IMG/VR virus record: IMGVR_UViG_3300009130_001184
Coordinates: 1-45,233 of that record
DNA from: a virus
Strand: one strand, 5' to 3'
Length of the DNA stretch: 45,233 nucleotides
This document shows, in pieces, positions 16,349-23,122 of the stretch. The position numbers were made by a program, and so were the translations under genes. The notes beneath the pieces are model-generated. The model saw only the letters and a program-made list of their open reading frames with translations. It was not told the origin of the DNA and searched no databases. Each line of letters starts with the position of its first letter. Position 1 is the first letter of the stretch.

Positions 16349-16370
16349 TTATGTCACGGTTGTGACATAA
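16349..16370. promoter_or_regulatory. 22-bp inverted repeat in the divergent control region
   Basis: TTATGTCAC-GGTT-GTGACATAA has perfect 9-bp arms and no T-tract on either side. It lies between the leftward gene ending at 15995 and the rightward early genes, immediately before a candidate promoter. Probably a regulator-binding site distinct from the CGTNACGATATYGTNACG family. Confidence 0.65.
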
Positions 16371-16399
16371 TTGCGACAATGTTGAGAAATTTATATCAT
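16371..16399 (+). promoter_or_regulatory. Candidate early rightward promoter
   Basis: TTGCGA (16371-16376), a 17-bp spacer and TATCAT (16394-16399): four and five matches to sigma70 hexamers. It adjoins the 22-bp inverted repeat and would read into the early operon about 90 bp downstream. It is the only promoter-like pair I noticed in this gap. Confidence 0.4.
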
Positions 16400-16470
16400 T
16401 TCAACGAACGTATCTACTGAACAAGAGAATATATTAGGATTAAGCAGTTCCGGCCTTTACGCGACAAGAA

Positions 16471-16488
16471 CGTGACGATATCGTGTCG
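16471..16488. promoter_or_regulatory. Operator palindrome
   Basis: CGTGACGATATCGTGTCG, 15 of 16 fixed positions, ending two bases before the ATG of the first rightward early gene. It replaces any normal ribosome binding site there. Confidence 0.75.
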
Positions 16489-16490
16489 AT

Positions 16491-16802
16491 ATGACCGACA
16501 TGACCTATGTGCCAATCACCTCAGCCGGCCGATTATTCCCGCATCCGCCTGGCCGCTCAACTCTGGCCCGCTACGTGTCACGCGGCCTGCGCGGCACGCG
16601 GCTGCGAGTGGTGCGGTCTGCCGGCCGGTGCCTGACTACACAGCAGTGGGTAGACGATTTTCTGGTCGCGACGAGCGACCTGCAACGAACGCAAGGGAGT
16701 GCAAGTGTCAGCAATCACACAAAAAACACGATCAGCCCAACGCCAATCTCAGCCAGCCAACGCCTCGCCGCCGTGTCAGCCGTGTCTTGTGCCGAGTTGT
16801 GA
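16491..16802 (+). CDS. DUF1580-like small DNA-binding protein
   Basis: 103 residues. Residues 8-57 follow the pattern I associate with DUF1580 (PF07618), a planctomycete family with a MerR/excisionase-like winged helix: PITSAGRLFP, then GRSTLARYVSRGLRGTRLRV and a C-terminal strand before a short helix (CLTTQQWVDDFL). The rest is Ser/Thr-rich and probably unstructured. As the first gene of the rightward operon it could be an excisionase or transcription regulator. No ribosome binding site precedes ATG 16491; ATG 16500 is an alternative start. The family call is from memory. Confidence 0.6.
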   Translation: MTDMTYVPITSAGRLFPHPPGRSTLARYVSRGLRGTRLRVVRSAGRCLTTQQWVDDFLVATSDLQRTQGSASVSNHTKNTISPTPISASQRLAAVSAVSCAEL

Positions 16803-16977
16803 TCGGCCGCGAGCACAGCGTGGCTGCTGCCAGGCCTGCCACCGGGCGGCGTTGCGACGGATACAGCGAGGGGCTACCACGGAAAAAAAATTGATGCGGC
16901 TCGGCTTGCTGTTGCCAAAGTACACGCGTCAGAATTTGAGTCCGCTCGACAGAGCGATTAAGAAGGGGAAACGATGA
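16705..16977 (+). CDS. Small zinc-finger protein
   Basis: 90 residues from GTG 16705, which has AGGGAG five bases before it; it overlaps the upstream gene by about 100 bases in another frame. A Cys cluster (CQPC, C, CCQACHRAALRR) with a following helix and ending resembles short phage zinc-ribbon proteins that carry a C-x2-C...C-x2-C knot and a basic tail (KKGKR). It may bind DNA or a host protein. The ATGA overlap with the next gene indicates coupling. Confidence 0.55.
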   Translation: MSAITQKTRSAQRQSQPANASPPCQPCLVPSCDRPRAQRGCCQACHRAALRRIQRGATTEKKLMRLGLLLPKYTRQNLSPLDRAIKKGKR

Positions 16978-17399
16978 CTACAGCACGAACGGAACGTAAC
17001 GATATTGTCACAAAACGGCGAAAAGTGATCGAGCTGGATCCGCTCCTTGAGTGCACGAATTGCGACTGCCGCGGCAATCTCGAATACGAATATCACTCGC
17101 CGTCAATCAGCACGTGCGTGGATTGCACCGGCACCGGGCGTCTGGACGAAGACGCCGAGGGTTTTGTCTGGCGGATGGTCGAGGACGCGCCAGACGAGCC
17201 CGCGGTGATGCGGACGCAGCGATTGCTGGCCGCAATGGCCAAACTGCTCGAACACCTTGAGCGCGAGGAATGTGAGGTACGGCAAGACGCTCGCGAAATC
17301 CTGGCGAACCACCTCGTGCCGGGCTCGCTCACTACATGGGATTCATCGAGAGACCACAGCGTAGACGTGCTCACGACTGGTGAGTACCGCACGCTTTAG
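16974..17399 (+). CDS. Zinc-finger protein (DnaJ-like CxxC repeats)
   Basis: 141 residues. Two CxxC pairs, CTNC at 27-30 and CVDCTGTG at 48-55, form a zinc site like the DnaJ Cys-rich repeat. The C-terminal 80 residues are acidic and helical. AAGGGG lies seven bases before the ATG, so the start is well supported even though an operator palindrome then falls inside codons 8-13. No enzymatic domain. Probably a small early protein with a metal-stabilised fold; function unknown. Confidence 0.6.
   Translation: MTTARTERNDIVTKRRKVIELDPLLECTNCDCRGNLEYEYHSPSISTCVDCTGTGRLDEDAEGFVWRMVEDAPDEPAVMRTQRLLAAMAKLLEHLEREECEVRQDAREILANHLVPGSLTTWDSSRDHSVDVLTTGEYRTL
16995..17012. promoter_or_regulatory. Operator palindrome inside a gene start
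   Basis: CGTAACGATATTGTCACA, 15 of 16 fixed positions. It lies within codons 8-13 of the zinc-finger gene, 21 bp after its ATG, where a bound protein would act as a transcription roadblock. Confidence 0.65.
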
Positions 17400-17411
17400 G
17401 GGAGAACGCAA

Positions 17412-17630
17412 ATGTACGAATCGAGTCAATATCTGGTCGGTTTAATCGTCGACCTCTCACTGATTGCGGCGGCTGCATGTGGTGCAGTCGCATTATGCAC
17501 ACGCGACGCACGGCCCGAGCCTGCCATTACGCGGCTCGGCAACAGCAGGGATCAGTCGCGTCCGGCAGTCCTCGCGCGTCGGCGAATCGCGGCCGGTCAT
17601 ACGGCCGATGGCTCTGCCGATTACACCTGA
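17412..17630 (+). CDS. Small membrane protein
   Basis: 72 residues with one clear N-terminal membrane helix (about residues 8-29, YLVGLIVDLSLIAAAACGAV) followed by a basic, polar tail. AGGGGAG sits seven bases before the ATG. It lies between a zinc-finger gene and ssb in the early operon. Early single-span phage proteins often act in superinfection exclusion or replication-complex anchoring, but nothing in the sequence decides this. Confidence 0.55.
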   Translation: MYESSQYLVGLIVDLSLIAAAACGAVALCTRDARPEPAITRLGNSRDQSRPAVLARRRIAAGHTADGSADYT

Positions 17631-17646
17631 TTTAGAAAGCTGAACA

Positions 17647-18051
17647 ATGACCACCTTCAACCAGGTCACGCTTGCTGGAAATCTGACTAGAGATCCGGAA
17701 CTGCGGCACCTGCCCACTGGCGCAGCCGTCTGCGAGGCATCGCTGGCGATCAACGACAAATACAAAACCAAATCCGGCGAAAAGGTCGAGAAAACGCATT
17801 TCGTCGATCTGGTCATCTGGGCTGCATCTGGCGAGCGGTTCGCTGAGTGGTTCCGCAAAGGCGAAAACCTGCTCGTGACGGGGAAGCTGGAACAGGACCG
17901 ATGGGAAAACGACACGGGCGAGAAACGGTCCAAAATCCGCGTCAATGTCCGTTCGTTTGAACGCTGTGGAAGCCGCAACACAGCGACAGAGCCGGCTCAG
18001 CAGGGAGATGGGCATCCTGAGTTTAGAGCTGAGGATGCTATCCCGTTTTGA
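17647..18051 (+). CDS. ssb: Single-stranded DNA-binding protein
   Basis: 134 residues, an OB-fold SSB of bacterial type: NQVTLAGNLTRDPELRH at the start, the ASLAINDKY strand, FVDLVIWAASGERFAEWFRK and the LLVTGKLEQDRWEN hairpin. The acidic tip AEDAIPF at the C-terminus matches the partner-recruiting DDIPF tail. It coats single-stranded DNA and would serve the nearby RecE/RecT-like recombination genes and DnaB-type helicase. The ATG follows a GAACA stretch with only a weak ribosome binding site (AAAGC). Confidence 0.95.
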   Translation: MTTFNQVTLAGNLTRDPELRHLPTGAAVCEASLAINDKYKTKSGEKVEKTHFVDLVIWAASGERFAEWFRKGENLLVTGKLEQDRWENDTGEKRSKIRVNVRSFERCGSRNTATEPAQQGDGHPEFRAEDAIPF

Positions 18052-18061
18052 TCCGGGCGGT

Positions 18062-18145
18062 GCGGGCGTAGCTCAGTGGTAGAGCAACGAATGGTCTTTG
18101 ATCCTCCTGACCAATCGTGACGCGGGTTCGATTCCCGCCGCCTGA
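18062..18145 (+). tRNA. tRNA-like RNA with abnormal anticodon arm
   Basis: Acceptor GCGGGCG/CGCCTGA pairs except position 1-72 (G-A), TA at 8-9, D-arm GCTC-AGTGGTA-GAGC and T-arm GCGGG-TTCGATT-CCCGC are perfect. Between them are 35 nt instead of about 22. They do not form a 5+7+5 anticodon arm; they form a 10-bp hairpin with one A-A mismatch (ACGAATGGTC / GACCAATCGT) and a 12-nt loop TTTGATCCTCCT. The anticodon cannot be assigned; TTG in the loop would be Gln. It may be a decayed, remodelled or intron-like tRNA. It follows ssb by 10 bp. Confidence 0.6.
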
Positions 18146-18219
18146 ATCAGAGACTGAGTCTCTGAATCTTGAGCAACGTGCTCGCTTGTTTGCCACAGTC
18201 TGCCGAGGCTGGAGCAGTA

Positions 18220-18250
18220 CCGGGCGGCGCAGAGAACGCCGCCCGGATTT
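18220..18250 (+). terminator. Rho-independent terminator
   Basis: CCGGGCGGCG, a 7-nt loop, CGCCGCCCGG: a perfect 10-bp GC-rich stem followed by ATTTTG. It lies between the tRNA-like RNA and csrA and would end transcripts of the ssb and tRNA unit or attenuate entry into csrA. Confidence 0.7.
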
Positions 18251-18278
18251 TGAAAAATTTCTGACGGAGCAGAAAAAC

Positions 18279-18476
18279 ATGCTGGTATTATCTCGCACAA
18301 TCAATGAGTCTGTACGAATACGTCACGATATTGTCGTGACCATCCTGAGTGTTCAGGGTGACAAAGTACGATTGGGGATCGAAGCACCGAAAGAGTTGTC
18401 GGTGCATCGGCAGGAAGTGTACGAGGCGATCAATGCCAAACTCGCAGACGCTGGCGACACTGGTCGCGTGCAGTGA
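18279..18476 (+). CDS. csrA: Carbon storage regulator CsrA
   Basis: 65 residues, full length for the family: MLVLSRTINESVRI at the start, VQGDKVRLGIEAPKEL in the middle and SVHRQEVYEAI at the end, so both RNA-binding edges (the N-terminal LVLSR and the VHR region with its conserved Arg) are intact. CsrA dimers bind GGA-containing leaders and change translation or stability of mRNAs. The ribosome binding site of this gene is itself in ACGGAG, so autoregulation is plausible. A phage copy could retarget host carbon metabolism or control phage messages. A terminator lies just upstream and an operator-like site lies inside codons 15-20. Confidence 0.95.
   Translation: MLVLSRTINESVRIRHDIVVTILSVQGDKVRLGIEAPKELSVHRQEVYEAINAKLADAGDTGRVQ
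18321..18338. promoter_or_regulatory. Operator-like site inside csrA
   Basis: CGTCACGATATTGTCGTG, 14 of 16 fixed positions, with an intact left arm and centre. It falls in codons 15-20 of csrA. Coding constraint for the conserved segment could produce it by chance. Confidence 0.4.
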
Positions 18477-18729
18477 TCAGTGCTGGATGGAGGCTACGGA
18501 GGCATTTCGGGAGTTGGATATCGATGACCGGAATCGACTGCTGAATGCACTGGAGTCGGACAGTTTGACGATCGTCATGCTGCTGCCGGCAAATTTGCTG
18601 AACGCGTTGTGCGGGTTTGCGTTAGCCGCGATCGTTGAAACCCGATTGAGAGTAGAGCGGCAGGATATTGACGAGGGGAACGACGATGACCAATTCGATA
18701 CATTCCGATTTGACTTTGAGCCCGACTGA
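18433..18729 (+). CDS. Small unknown protein overlapping csrA
   Basis: 98 residues if started at ATG 18433 (GAGG six bases upstream), overlapping csrA by 44 bases; ATG 18487 is the alternative. It has an amphipathic helix (FRELDIDDRNRLLNALESDS), a hydrophobic central stretch (IVMLLPANLLNALCGFALAA) and an acidic tail (DEGNDDDQFDTF). It could be a soluble helical protein or weakly membrane-associated. The RecE-like gene starts within it. No family recognised. Confidence 0.5.
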   Translation: MPNSQTLATLVACSDQCWMEATEAFRELDIDDRNRLLNALESDSLTIVMLLPANLLNALCGFALAAIVETRLRVERQDIDEGNDDDQFDTFRFDFEPD

Positions 18730-19618
18730 GCTATTTGCGGCGCAAGAGCCGGGAGTCTATCCGGGCATACCCGGCCACCTGTATCACAGCGTTGATTGCG
18801 TGAGCAATTCGCGGTTGAAGCCTTTGGCGGAAAAATCTCCGCAGCACTGCAAGCATGTGATCGATACCGGCGTCACTCCAACCGACGCGATGGCGTTCGG
18901 CACCGGAGTCCACGCCTGGTGCCTGGAGCCGGAAACACTGGAGCGTGATTTCGCGGTTGCTCAGCAGTGCGCAGCTCGGAAGAAAGATGGAGCGCGATGC
19001 GACGCGTCAGGTCGATATTTCGACGACGGCGAGTGGTTTTGTGGGCGACATAAAGGGCATCTTTCGGACGAAACGAATCCCGACGTGAATGTCATCACGC
19101 AGGAACGCTGGGATCAGATGGCCGCAGCGAGGGCTCAGGTCTATGCAAATCATACCGCTCGGGAATTGCTCGACGACACTGGCGGTCACAACGAACTCAG
19201 TATCCTCGCCACGCATGACGTGACTGGGCTGAATTGCAAACTTCGTGCTGACATTTGGCGGCCGAGTTTCGGTTGCATCGGCGACATTAAAACGTGCCAG
19301 GACGCCAGTCCGCGTGCGTTCGAGCGGACTATGGTAACGTACGGCTACTACCGCCAGGCAGCGTTTTACCAGCATTTCGCCCAGCAGGCAGGACTCGACG
19401 CCGAGTCGTTCGTATTTATCGCTGTAGAATCCAGTGCACCGTACGCGGTAGGCGTGTACGAGCTGGACGCTACAGCCCTCGCCGTAGGCTGGGCAGAGAC
19501 CGAACGACTGCTTGCACAATATGCCGAGTGCCTGGCTGCTGATGACTGGCCTGGGTACGGCTCAAAAATGCTTGAGCTGCCGAAATGGAAGGTTGACCAG
19601 TTCGAGAAATCCGAGTAA
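18686..19618 (+). CDS. RecE-type PD-(D/E)XK exonuclease (DUF3799-like)
   Basis: 310 residues from ATG 18686, which follows GAGGGG by seven bases. The N-terminal YHSVDCVSNSRLKPLAEKSP and the DAMAFGTGVHAW motif, then RADIWRPSFGCIGDIKT with the metal-binding D-x(n)-DIK and the following FERTMVTYGYYRQAAFY helix, are those of exodeoxyribonuclease VIII-like phage nucleases (PF12684). A Cys/His zinc-knuckle insertion sits at about residues 96-124 (C, KDGARCDASG, WFCGRH). It would resect double-stranded DNA to supply 3' strands to the RecT-like protein encoded next. Part of the zinc-knuckle DNA is duplicated at 26182. Confidence 0.85.
   Translation: MTNSIHSDLTLSPTELFAAQEPGVYPGIPGHLYHSVDCVSNSRLKPLAEKSPQHCKHVIDTGVTPTDAMAFGTGVHAWCLEPETLERDFAVAQQCAARKKDGARCDASGRYFDDGEWFCGRHKGHLSDETNPDVNVITQERWDQMAAARAQVYANHTARELLDDTGGHNELSILATHDVTGLNCKLRADIWRPSFGCIGDIKTCQDASPRAFERTMVTYGYYRQAAFYQHFAQQAGLDAESFVFIAVESSAPYAVGVYELDATALAVGWAETERLLAQYAECLAADDWPGYGSKMLELPKWKVDQFEKSE
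18981..19024 (+). repeat. 44-bp segment duplicated at 26182-26225 (copy 1)
   Basis: The segment from AGAAAGATGGAGCGC to GTCGATATTTCGAC matches 26182-26225 at 40 of 44 bases. Here it encodes part of the zinc-knuckle insertion of the RecE-like nuclease (KKDGARCDASGRYF). Confidence 0.9.
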
Positions 19619-19627
19619 CGTTAGTAT

Positions 19628-19645
19628 CGTCACGATATTGTCACG
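19628..19645. promoter_or_regulatory. Operator palindrome, full match
   Basis: CGTCACGATATTGTCACG, 16 of 16 fixed positions, in the 46-bp gap before the recT-like gene and upstream of its AGGGGAAA ribosome binding site. It is preceded by TAT, giving an 11-bp direct repetition (TATCGTCACGA, TATTGTCACGT). Confidence 0.8.
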
Positions 19646-19664
19646 TATTTACAGGGGAAACGAA

Positions 19665-20561
19665 ATGAGTAGTAACACGTCACTAATTGAGCAACCGACA
19701 GGCACCACGTTATCGACGGCGAACGAAGCTGGATTCGGCAGCGTGTCTGGCCTGGCGCAGCTCCAAACGGTCGGCGAAATTCTCGCCAAATCTACGCTCG
19801 TGCCAAAGGATTTTCAGCGGAACGTGCCTAATTGCATGATCGCCGCGAACATGGCTCTGCGGATGCAGGCCGATCCGCTGATGGTGATTCAAAACCTGTA
19901 TGTCGTGCACGGTAAACCCGGCTGGTCGAGCCAGTTCTTGATCGCCACGTTCAACCAGTGCGGCCGGTTCAGCTCGATCCGATTCGAGTTCGCGGGCAAG
20001 GAAAATGCCGACACATGGCGATGCCGCGCTGCTGCGACGGAGCTGTCGACGAGTCAGGAGATTCGGGGGTCCTGGGTGTCGATCGCGATGGCAAAGACGG
20101 AGGGCTGGTACGGCAAAACCGGCAGCAAATGGAAGACCATGCCGCAGCAGATGCTGATGTATCGAGCGGCTTCGTTCTTTGTGCGGGCATTCGCTCCGGA
20201 AATCGCGATGGGCCTCCCGACGGGCGAAGAACTGCACGACATGAGTCTGCCGACAGCCACCGCTACCTCGCACGGCGTGACCGCATTACAGGCAAAGCTC
20301 GCCGCCCGACAAGCGGCTGCTGAACGTGCTGAACCTGAGCTTGAACCTTTCGATGAGCGCTCGCTCGCCGAAATCGCCGCGGCTGCGGCTGAGCAACTGA
20401 CGTGGTCGCAACGACTCAAAAACTGTGAGTCGACCGAAGACCTGCAAACTCTTCGCGACGCAGCCATCGCCGCGATGGCCAGCGAGGATTGGGACGAGAA
20501 AAAAATTGATCAATGGGAATCCGCTTGCCAGGCCAAGTTCAACAAATTGTCTGACATCTAA
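19665..20561 (+). CDS. recT: RecT-family single-strand annealing protein
   Basis: 298 residues. The core shows RecT-family features: FQRNVPNCMIAANMALRMQA, DPLMVIQNLYVVHGKPGWSS with the following FLIATFNQCGRF, and TMPQQMLMYRAASFFVRAFA. The C-terminal third is Ala/Glu-rich and helical. RecT proteins anneal complementary strands and act with the exonuclease encoded just upstream in recombination-dependent phage replication and repair. ATG 19665 has AGGGGAAA at good spacing. A full-match operator precedes the gene. Confidence 0.9.
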   Translation: MSSNTSLIEQPTGTTLSTANEAGFGSVSGLAQLQTVGEILAKSTLVPKDFQRNVPNCMIAANMALRMQADPLMVIQNLYVVHGKPGWSSQFLIATFNQCGRFSSIRFEFAGKENADTWRCRAAATELSTSQEIRGSWVSIAMAKTEGWYGKTGSKWKTMPQQMLMYRAASFFVRAFAPEIAMGLPTGEELHDMSLPTATATSHGVTALQAKLAARQAAAERAEPELEPFDERSLAEIAAAAAEQLTWSQRLKNCESTEDLQTLRDAAIAAMASEDWDEKKIDQWESACQAKFNKLSDI

Positions 20562-20562
20562 A

Positions 20563-20580
20563 CGTGACGATATCGTTCCG
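20563..20580. promoter_or_regulatory. Operator palindrome
   Basis: CGTGACGATATCGTTCCG, 15 of 16 fixed positions, starting one base after the recT stop and 40 bp before the next ATG. Confidence 0.75.
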
Positions 20581-20620
20581 ATATGTATCGGGGCACTAAC
20601 TATTTTGAAGGGGAAATACG

Positions 20621-22165
20621 ATGAGCACAGTTACACCAGCCGCTGAAATCACTATCACGGACGCCGGGCCGCTCGAAAATTTGACGATCCCGGTCCCGCC
20701 TGACGGTGGCGTTGTCGTCCTGACCGGAAAAAACGGCAGCGGGAAAACGACGGCACTGAACTCGGCCGAGGCGCTGCTTGGCGGCAAACCGTCTGTGTCG
20801 GCTCGTGACGGATCGCAAAAGGCCGTCATCACGGGATTCGGCGCGACTCTGCGAGTGGGGCGTCGAGCCAGCCGCACCGGCGAACTGGAGGTTTCGTCGC
20901 TCGACGGCGATCTATCTCCGGCCAAGCTGGTTGATCCCGGCCTGAAATCTCCCGACGCAGCCGATGCTGTTCGGATCAAGGCACTGCTGCGACTGGTCAA
21001 AGCGGAGCCTGACCTGGCCGATTTTCACAATCTGCTGCGGGATCGGCAGACGTTTGAGACGTACGTGCCGGAGGATTTGAGCGACGAAACTGATGTGGTG
21101 GCGCTGGCGTCTCGTATTAAACGCAGCCTTGAACAGACTGCCCGGCGTGAGGAAGCGATCGCACAGAACGAGTCCGGCAAGGCGATCGCCTACGGCAAAG
21201 CGGTCGAGGGCGTCGATACGTCTGCGGCCGGCGATGCCGATGAGCTGCAAACATGGCTTGAGGCGAACGTGGCGCACCGGGCGCAGTTGAACGAGCAAGC
21301 CACGCAGTCGGCACTTGCGAAGTCTAAGGCCGATCAGGCTAGAGCCCAGATGGCCGCGGCTGAACCTGTCAGAGATTTGTCTGACGAAATCACGCAGGCT
21401 GGTGAGTCTGTCAGTCAGCGTGCGGCTGACGTGTATGCCTGGCGGAAGCGCCAAGCAGAGGCGACCGAGTCTGTCGAGCTGGCTATCGCCAACGAGGACA
21501 GTTGCCGGCGTGAGTTGGCCTCGGCCGAGTTGGCGCACAGAAACGCGATCGAGCGACGTGACGCGGTGGTGCTGCGTCAGAACGACGCGAATCAGCACGC
21601 AGATTCAATGGCTCGATGGGAAAAAACCATCGCAAACTCTGAGCAGGTAGAGTGCCCGACTCCTGACGAGCTGGAAGCGGCCGAGCAGGCGATCACCGAT
21701 ATCCGGCAGGCGATCGAGCAGGCGGCGATTATCCGGCAGGCGATCGAGCAGCAGGCGAAGGCACAGGAGCACAAACAGAAATCTCAGGAGCACTACGACA
21801 TCGCCACCGACCTGCGGCAATCGGCCAAAGCGACGGACGACATCCTGAGCGATCTGGTATCGAAATGCGGTACTGACCTGACAGTGTCAGACGGCAGACT
21901 GCATGTCGAGACGCGCCGCGGCCTGACGTTGTTCGCCGAATTGAGCCACGGCGAGCGGTGGAAAATTGCGATTGATGTAGCACTTCAATCGTTCCCTGCC
22001 GACAGCGAGCATTTGCCGGTACTCACCGTCGAGCAGGAAGCCTGGGAGGGGCTCGATCCGGCGAACCGATCGATTATCGCCGAGCACGCTCGTGAGCGCA
22101 AGGTGCTGATTCTGACGGCTGCCTGCTCAGCCGACGAAACAGTGTCGGCTGCTGAATTCAATTGA
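20621..22165 (+). CDS. SMC/RecF-like AAA ATPase
   Basis: 514 residues. Walker A is LTGKNGSGKTTALNSA (about 35-50). A long helical and coiled-coil middle (about 160-420, rich in Ala, Glu, Gln) separates it from a C-terminal half-site with an ABC signature-like ELSHGERWKIAIDVAL and a poorly conserved Walker B region (LPVLTVEQEAWEGLDP). This is the split-ATPase layout of SbcC, RecF and SMC proteins. Next to RecE- and RecT-like genes it probably helps load or process recombining ends. GGGG is seven bases before the ATG. Confidence 0.82.
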   Translation: MSTVTPAAEITITDAGPLENLTIPVPPDGGVVVLTGKNGSGKTTALNSAEALLGGKPSVSARDGSQKAVITGFGATLRVGRRASRTGELEVSSLDGDLSPAKLVDPGLKSPDAADAVRIKALLRLVKAEPDLADFHNLLRDRQTFETYVPEDLSDETDVVALASRIKRSLEQTARREEAIAQNESGKAIAYGKAVEGVDTSAAGDADELQTWLEANVAHRAQLNEQATQSALAKSKADQARAQMAAAEPVRDLSDEITQAGESVSQRAADVYAWRKRQAEATESVELAIANEDSCRRELASAELAHRNAIERRDAVVLRQNDANQHADSMARWEKTIANSEQVECPTPDELEAAEQAITDIRQAIEQAAIIRQAIEQQAKAQEHKQKSQEHYDIATDLRQSAKATDDILSDLVSKCGTDLTVSDGRLHVETRRGLTLFAELSHGERWKIAIDVALQSFPADSEHLPVLTVEQEAWEGLDPANRSIIAEHARERKVLILTAACSADETVSAAEFN

Positions 22166-22169
22166 CTCG

Positions 22170-22231
22170 TTTCCCCGCGAGCTTGCGGCCGGTGTGCCCC
22201 GTGCCGGTCGCAAGTGTAGGCGGAACGGGGA
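22170..22231 (+). ncRNA. Possible nested RNA structure before the MazG-like gene
   Basis: In a 99-bp gap, CTTGCGGCCGG (22182-22192) pairs with CCGGTCGCAAG (22204-22214) through one G-U, and TCCCCG (22172-22177) pairs outside it with CGGGGA (22226-22231). No T-run follows, so it is not a typical terminator. It could be a leader structure for the next gene. Confidence 0.35.
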
Positions 22232-22264
22232 TTTCAATTAAATCGAATCGAAGGAGCGACAACG

Positions 22265-22753
22265 ATGCTGAAATCAGATGTGCAACTGGCTGGCGAATTT
22301 TGCATGAAGGCGGCAGGCCAGAAAGTACGCGAGCGGCCGGCAACACCGACAGCCGCCGAAAACCTACTACGTGCTCAGCTAATCGTAGAAGAGGCGATCG
22401 AAACCGTTCGGGCACTCGGTTGCGTGATTCGCGATTTTACGGACAACGAAATCACGCAACTCGGGCGAGATTACACGATCGAGACGGGCGGCAACTTCAA
22501 TTTGGAGGGAGTGATAGACGGCTGCTGCGACCTGAACGTGGTCGTCGCCGGAACCATGAGCACGATCGGCGTGCCTGACCTGCCGTTCCAGCACGCTGTA
22601 AACATTGCCAACGCGGCGAAGTTTCCAGACGGGCAGGCCGTGCCTCACCCCACGGTGCCCGGTAAATACGGAAAACCTGACGGCTGGCAGCCGCCGGATC
22701 ATAGCCAAGTCCTGAATCAACTGGCACTCGATCAGATAGAAGGTCTAGCGTGA
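22265..22753 (+). CDS. MazG-like nucleoside triphosphate pyrophosphohydrolase
   Basis: 162 residues. An all-alpha NTP pyrophosphohydrolase pattern: LRAQLIVEEAIETVRAL gives the EExxE metal motif, and EGVIDGCCDLNVVVAGT gives the second-helix D-x(n)-D. The C-terminal part (NAAKFPDGQAVPHPTVPGKY, then GWQPPDHSQVL) matches the phage and Cof-like subgroup. These enzymes convert (d)NTPs to monophosphates plus pyrophosphate and tune the nucleotide pool. AAGGAG is eight bases before the ATG. A second, different hydrolase of this superfamily is fused to a nucleotidase at 31760. Confidence 0.82.
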   Translation: MLKSDVQLAGEFCMKAAGQKVRERPATPTAAENLLRAQLIVEEAIETVRALGCVIRDFTDNEITQLGRDYTIETGGNFNLEGVIDGCCDLNVVVAGTMSTIGVPDLPFQHAVNIANAAKFPDGQAVPHPTVPGKYGKPDGWQPPDHSQVLNQLALDQIEGLA

Positions 22754-23109
22754 TCGACGAGCTGGAGACTGTCGACGTGTATCGCAACCTGAGACGCAAT
22801 TGCTGGTCCGTCCGGCAACGTGGAAAGGTTGTTGCACACACGAGCCGCATCTGTTTGAGGCACGCAGTCTGTAAAGTGTCTCAGGCAGGCCGGGCTCGTG
22901 TGTTGCGGGACCGTCAGAAAAACGTGCACGCGTTTATTCGTGGGCACATCACGGACGCAGCATTGCCGGACGATGATTGGATCGCGATCACGTACGATCC
23001 GTATTTGTACGCGAGTTTCGTGAACGAACAGCTAGAGTCGATACTTGCCGCCGATCTCGTGGTGATGGACTGCGCTGCGCCGCACCCAGTTATGATCAAA
23101 CAATCGTGA
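22750..23109 (+). CDS. Conserved small phage protein, function unknown
   Basis: 119 residues from a GTG that overlaps the upstream TGA. The N-terminal part reads like a widespread phage family: VDVYRNLRRNCWSVRQRGKV, AHTSRICLRHAV and VLRDRQKNVHAFIRG. The rest (DDWIAITYDPYLYASFV) is less conserved in my memory. I know no function. The stop codon lies inside the next operator palindrome. Confidence 0.7.
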   Translation: MIDELETVDVYRNLRRNCWSVRQRGKVVAHTSRICLRHAVCKVSQAGRARVLRDRQKNVHAFIRGHITDAALPDDDWIAITYDPYLYASFVNEQLESILAADLVVMDCAAPHPVMIKQS

Positions 23110-23122
23110 CGATATTGTCACG
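23105..23122. promoter_or_regulatory. Operator palindrome, full match
   Basis: CGTGACGATATTGTCACG, 16 of 16 fixed positions. It includes the stop codon of the upstream gene and lies 21 bp before the replication-initiator ATG, upstream of its GAGGGAG ribosome binding site. Confidence 0.8.
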
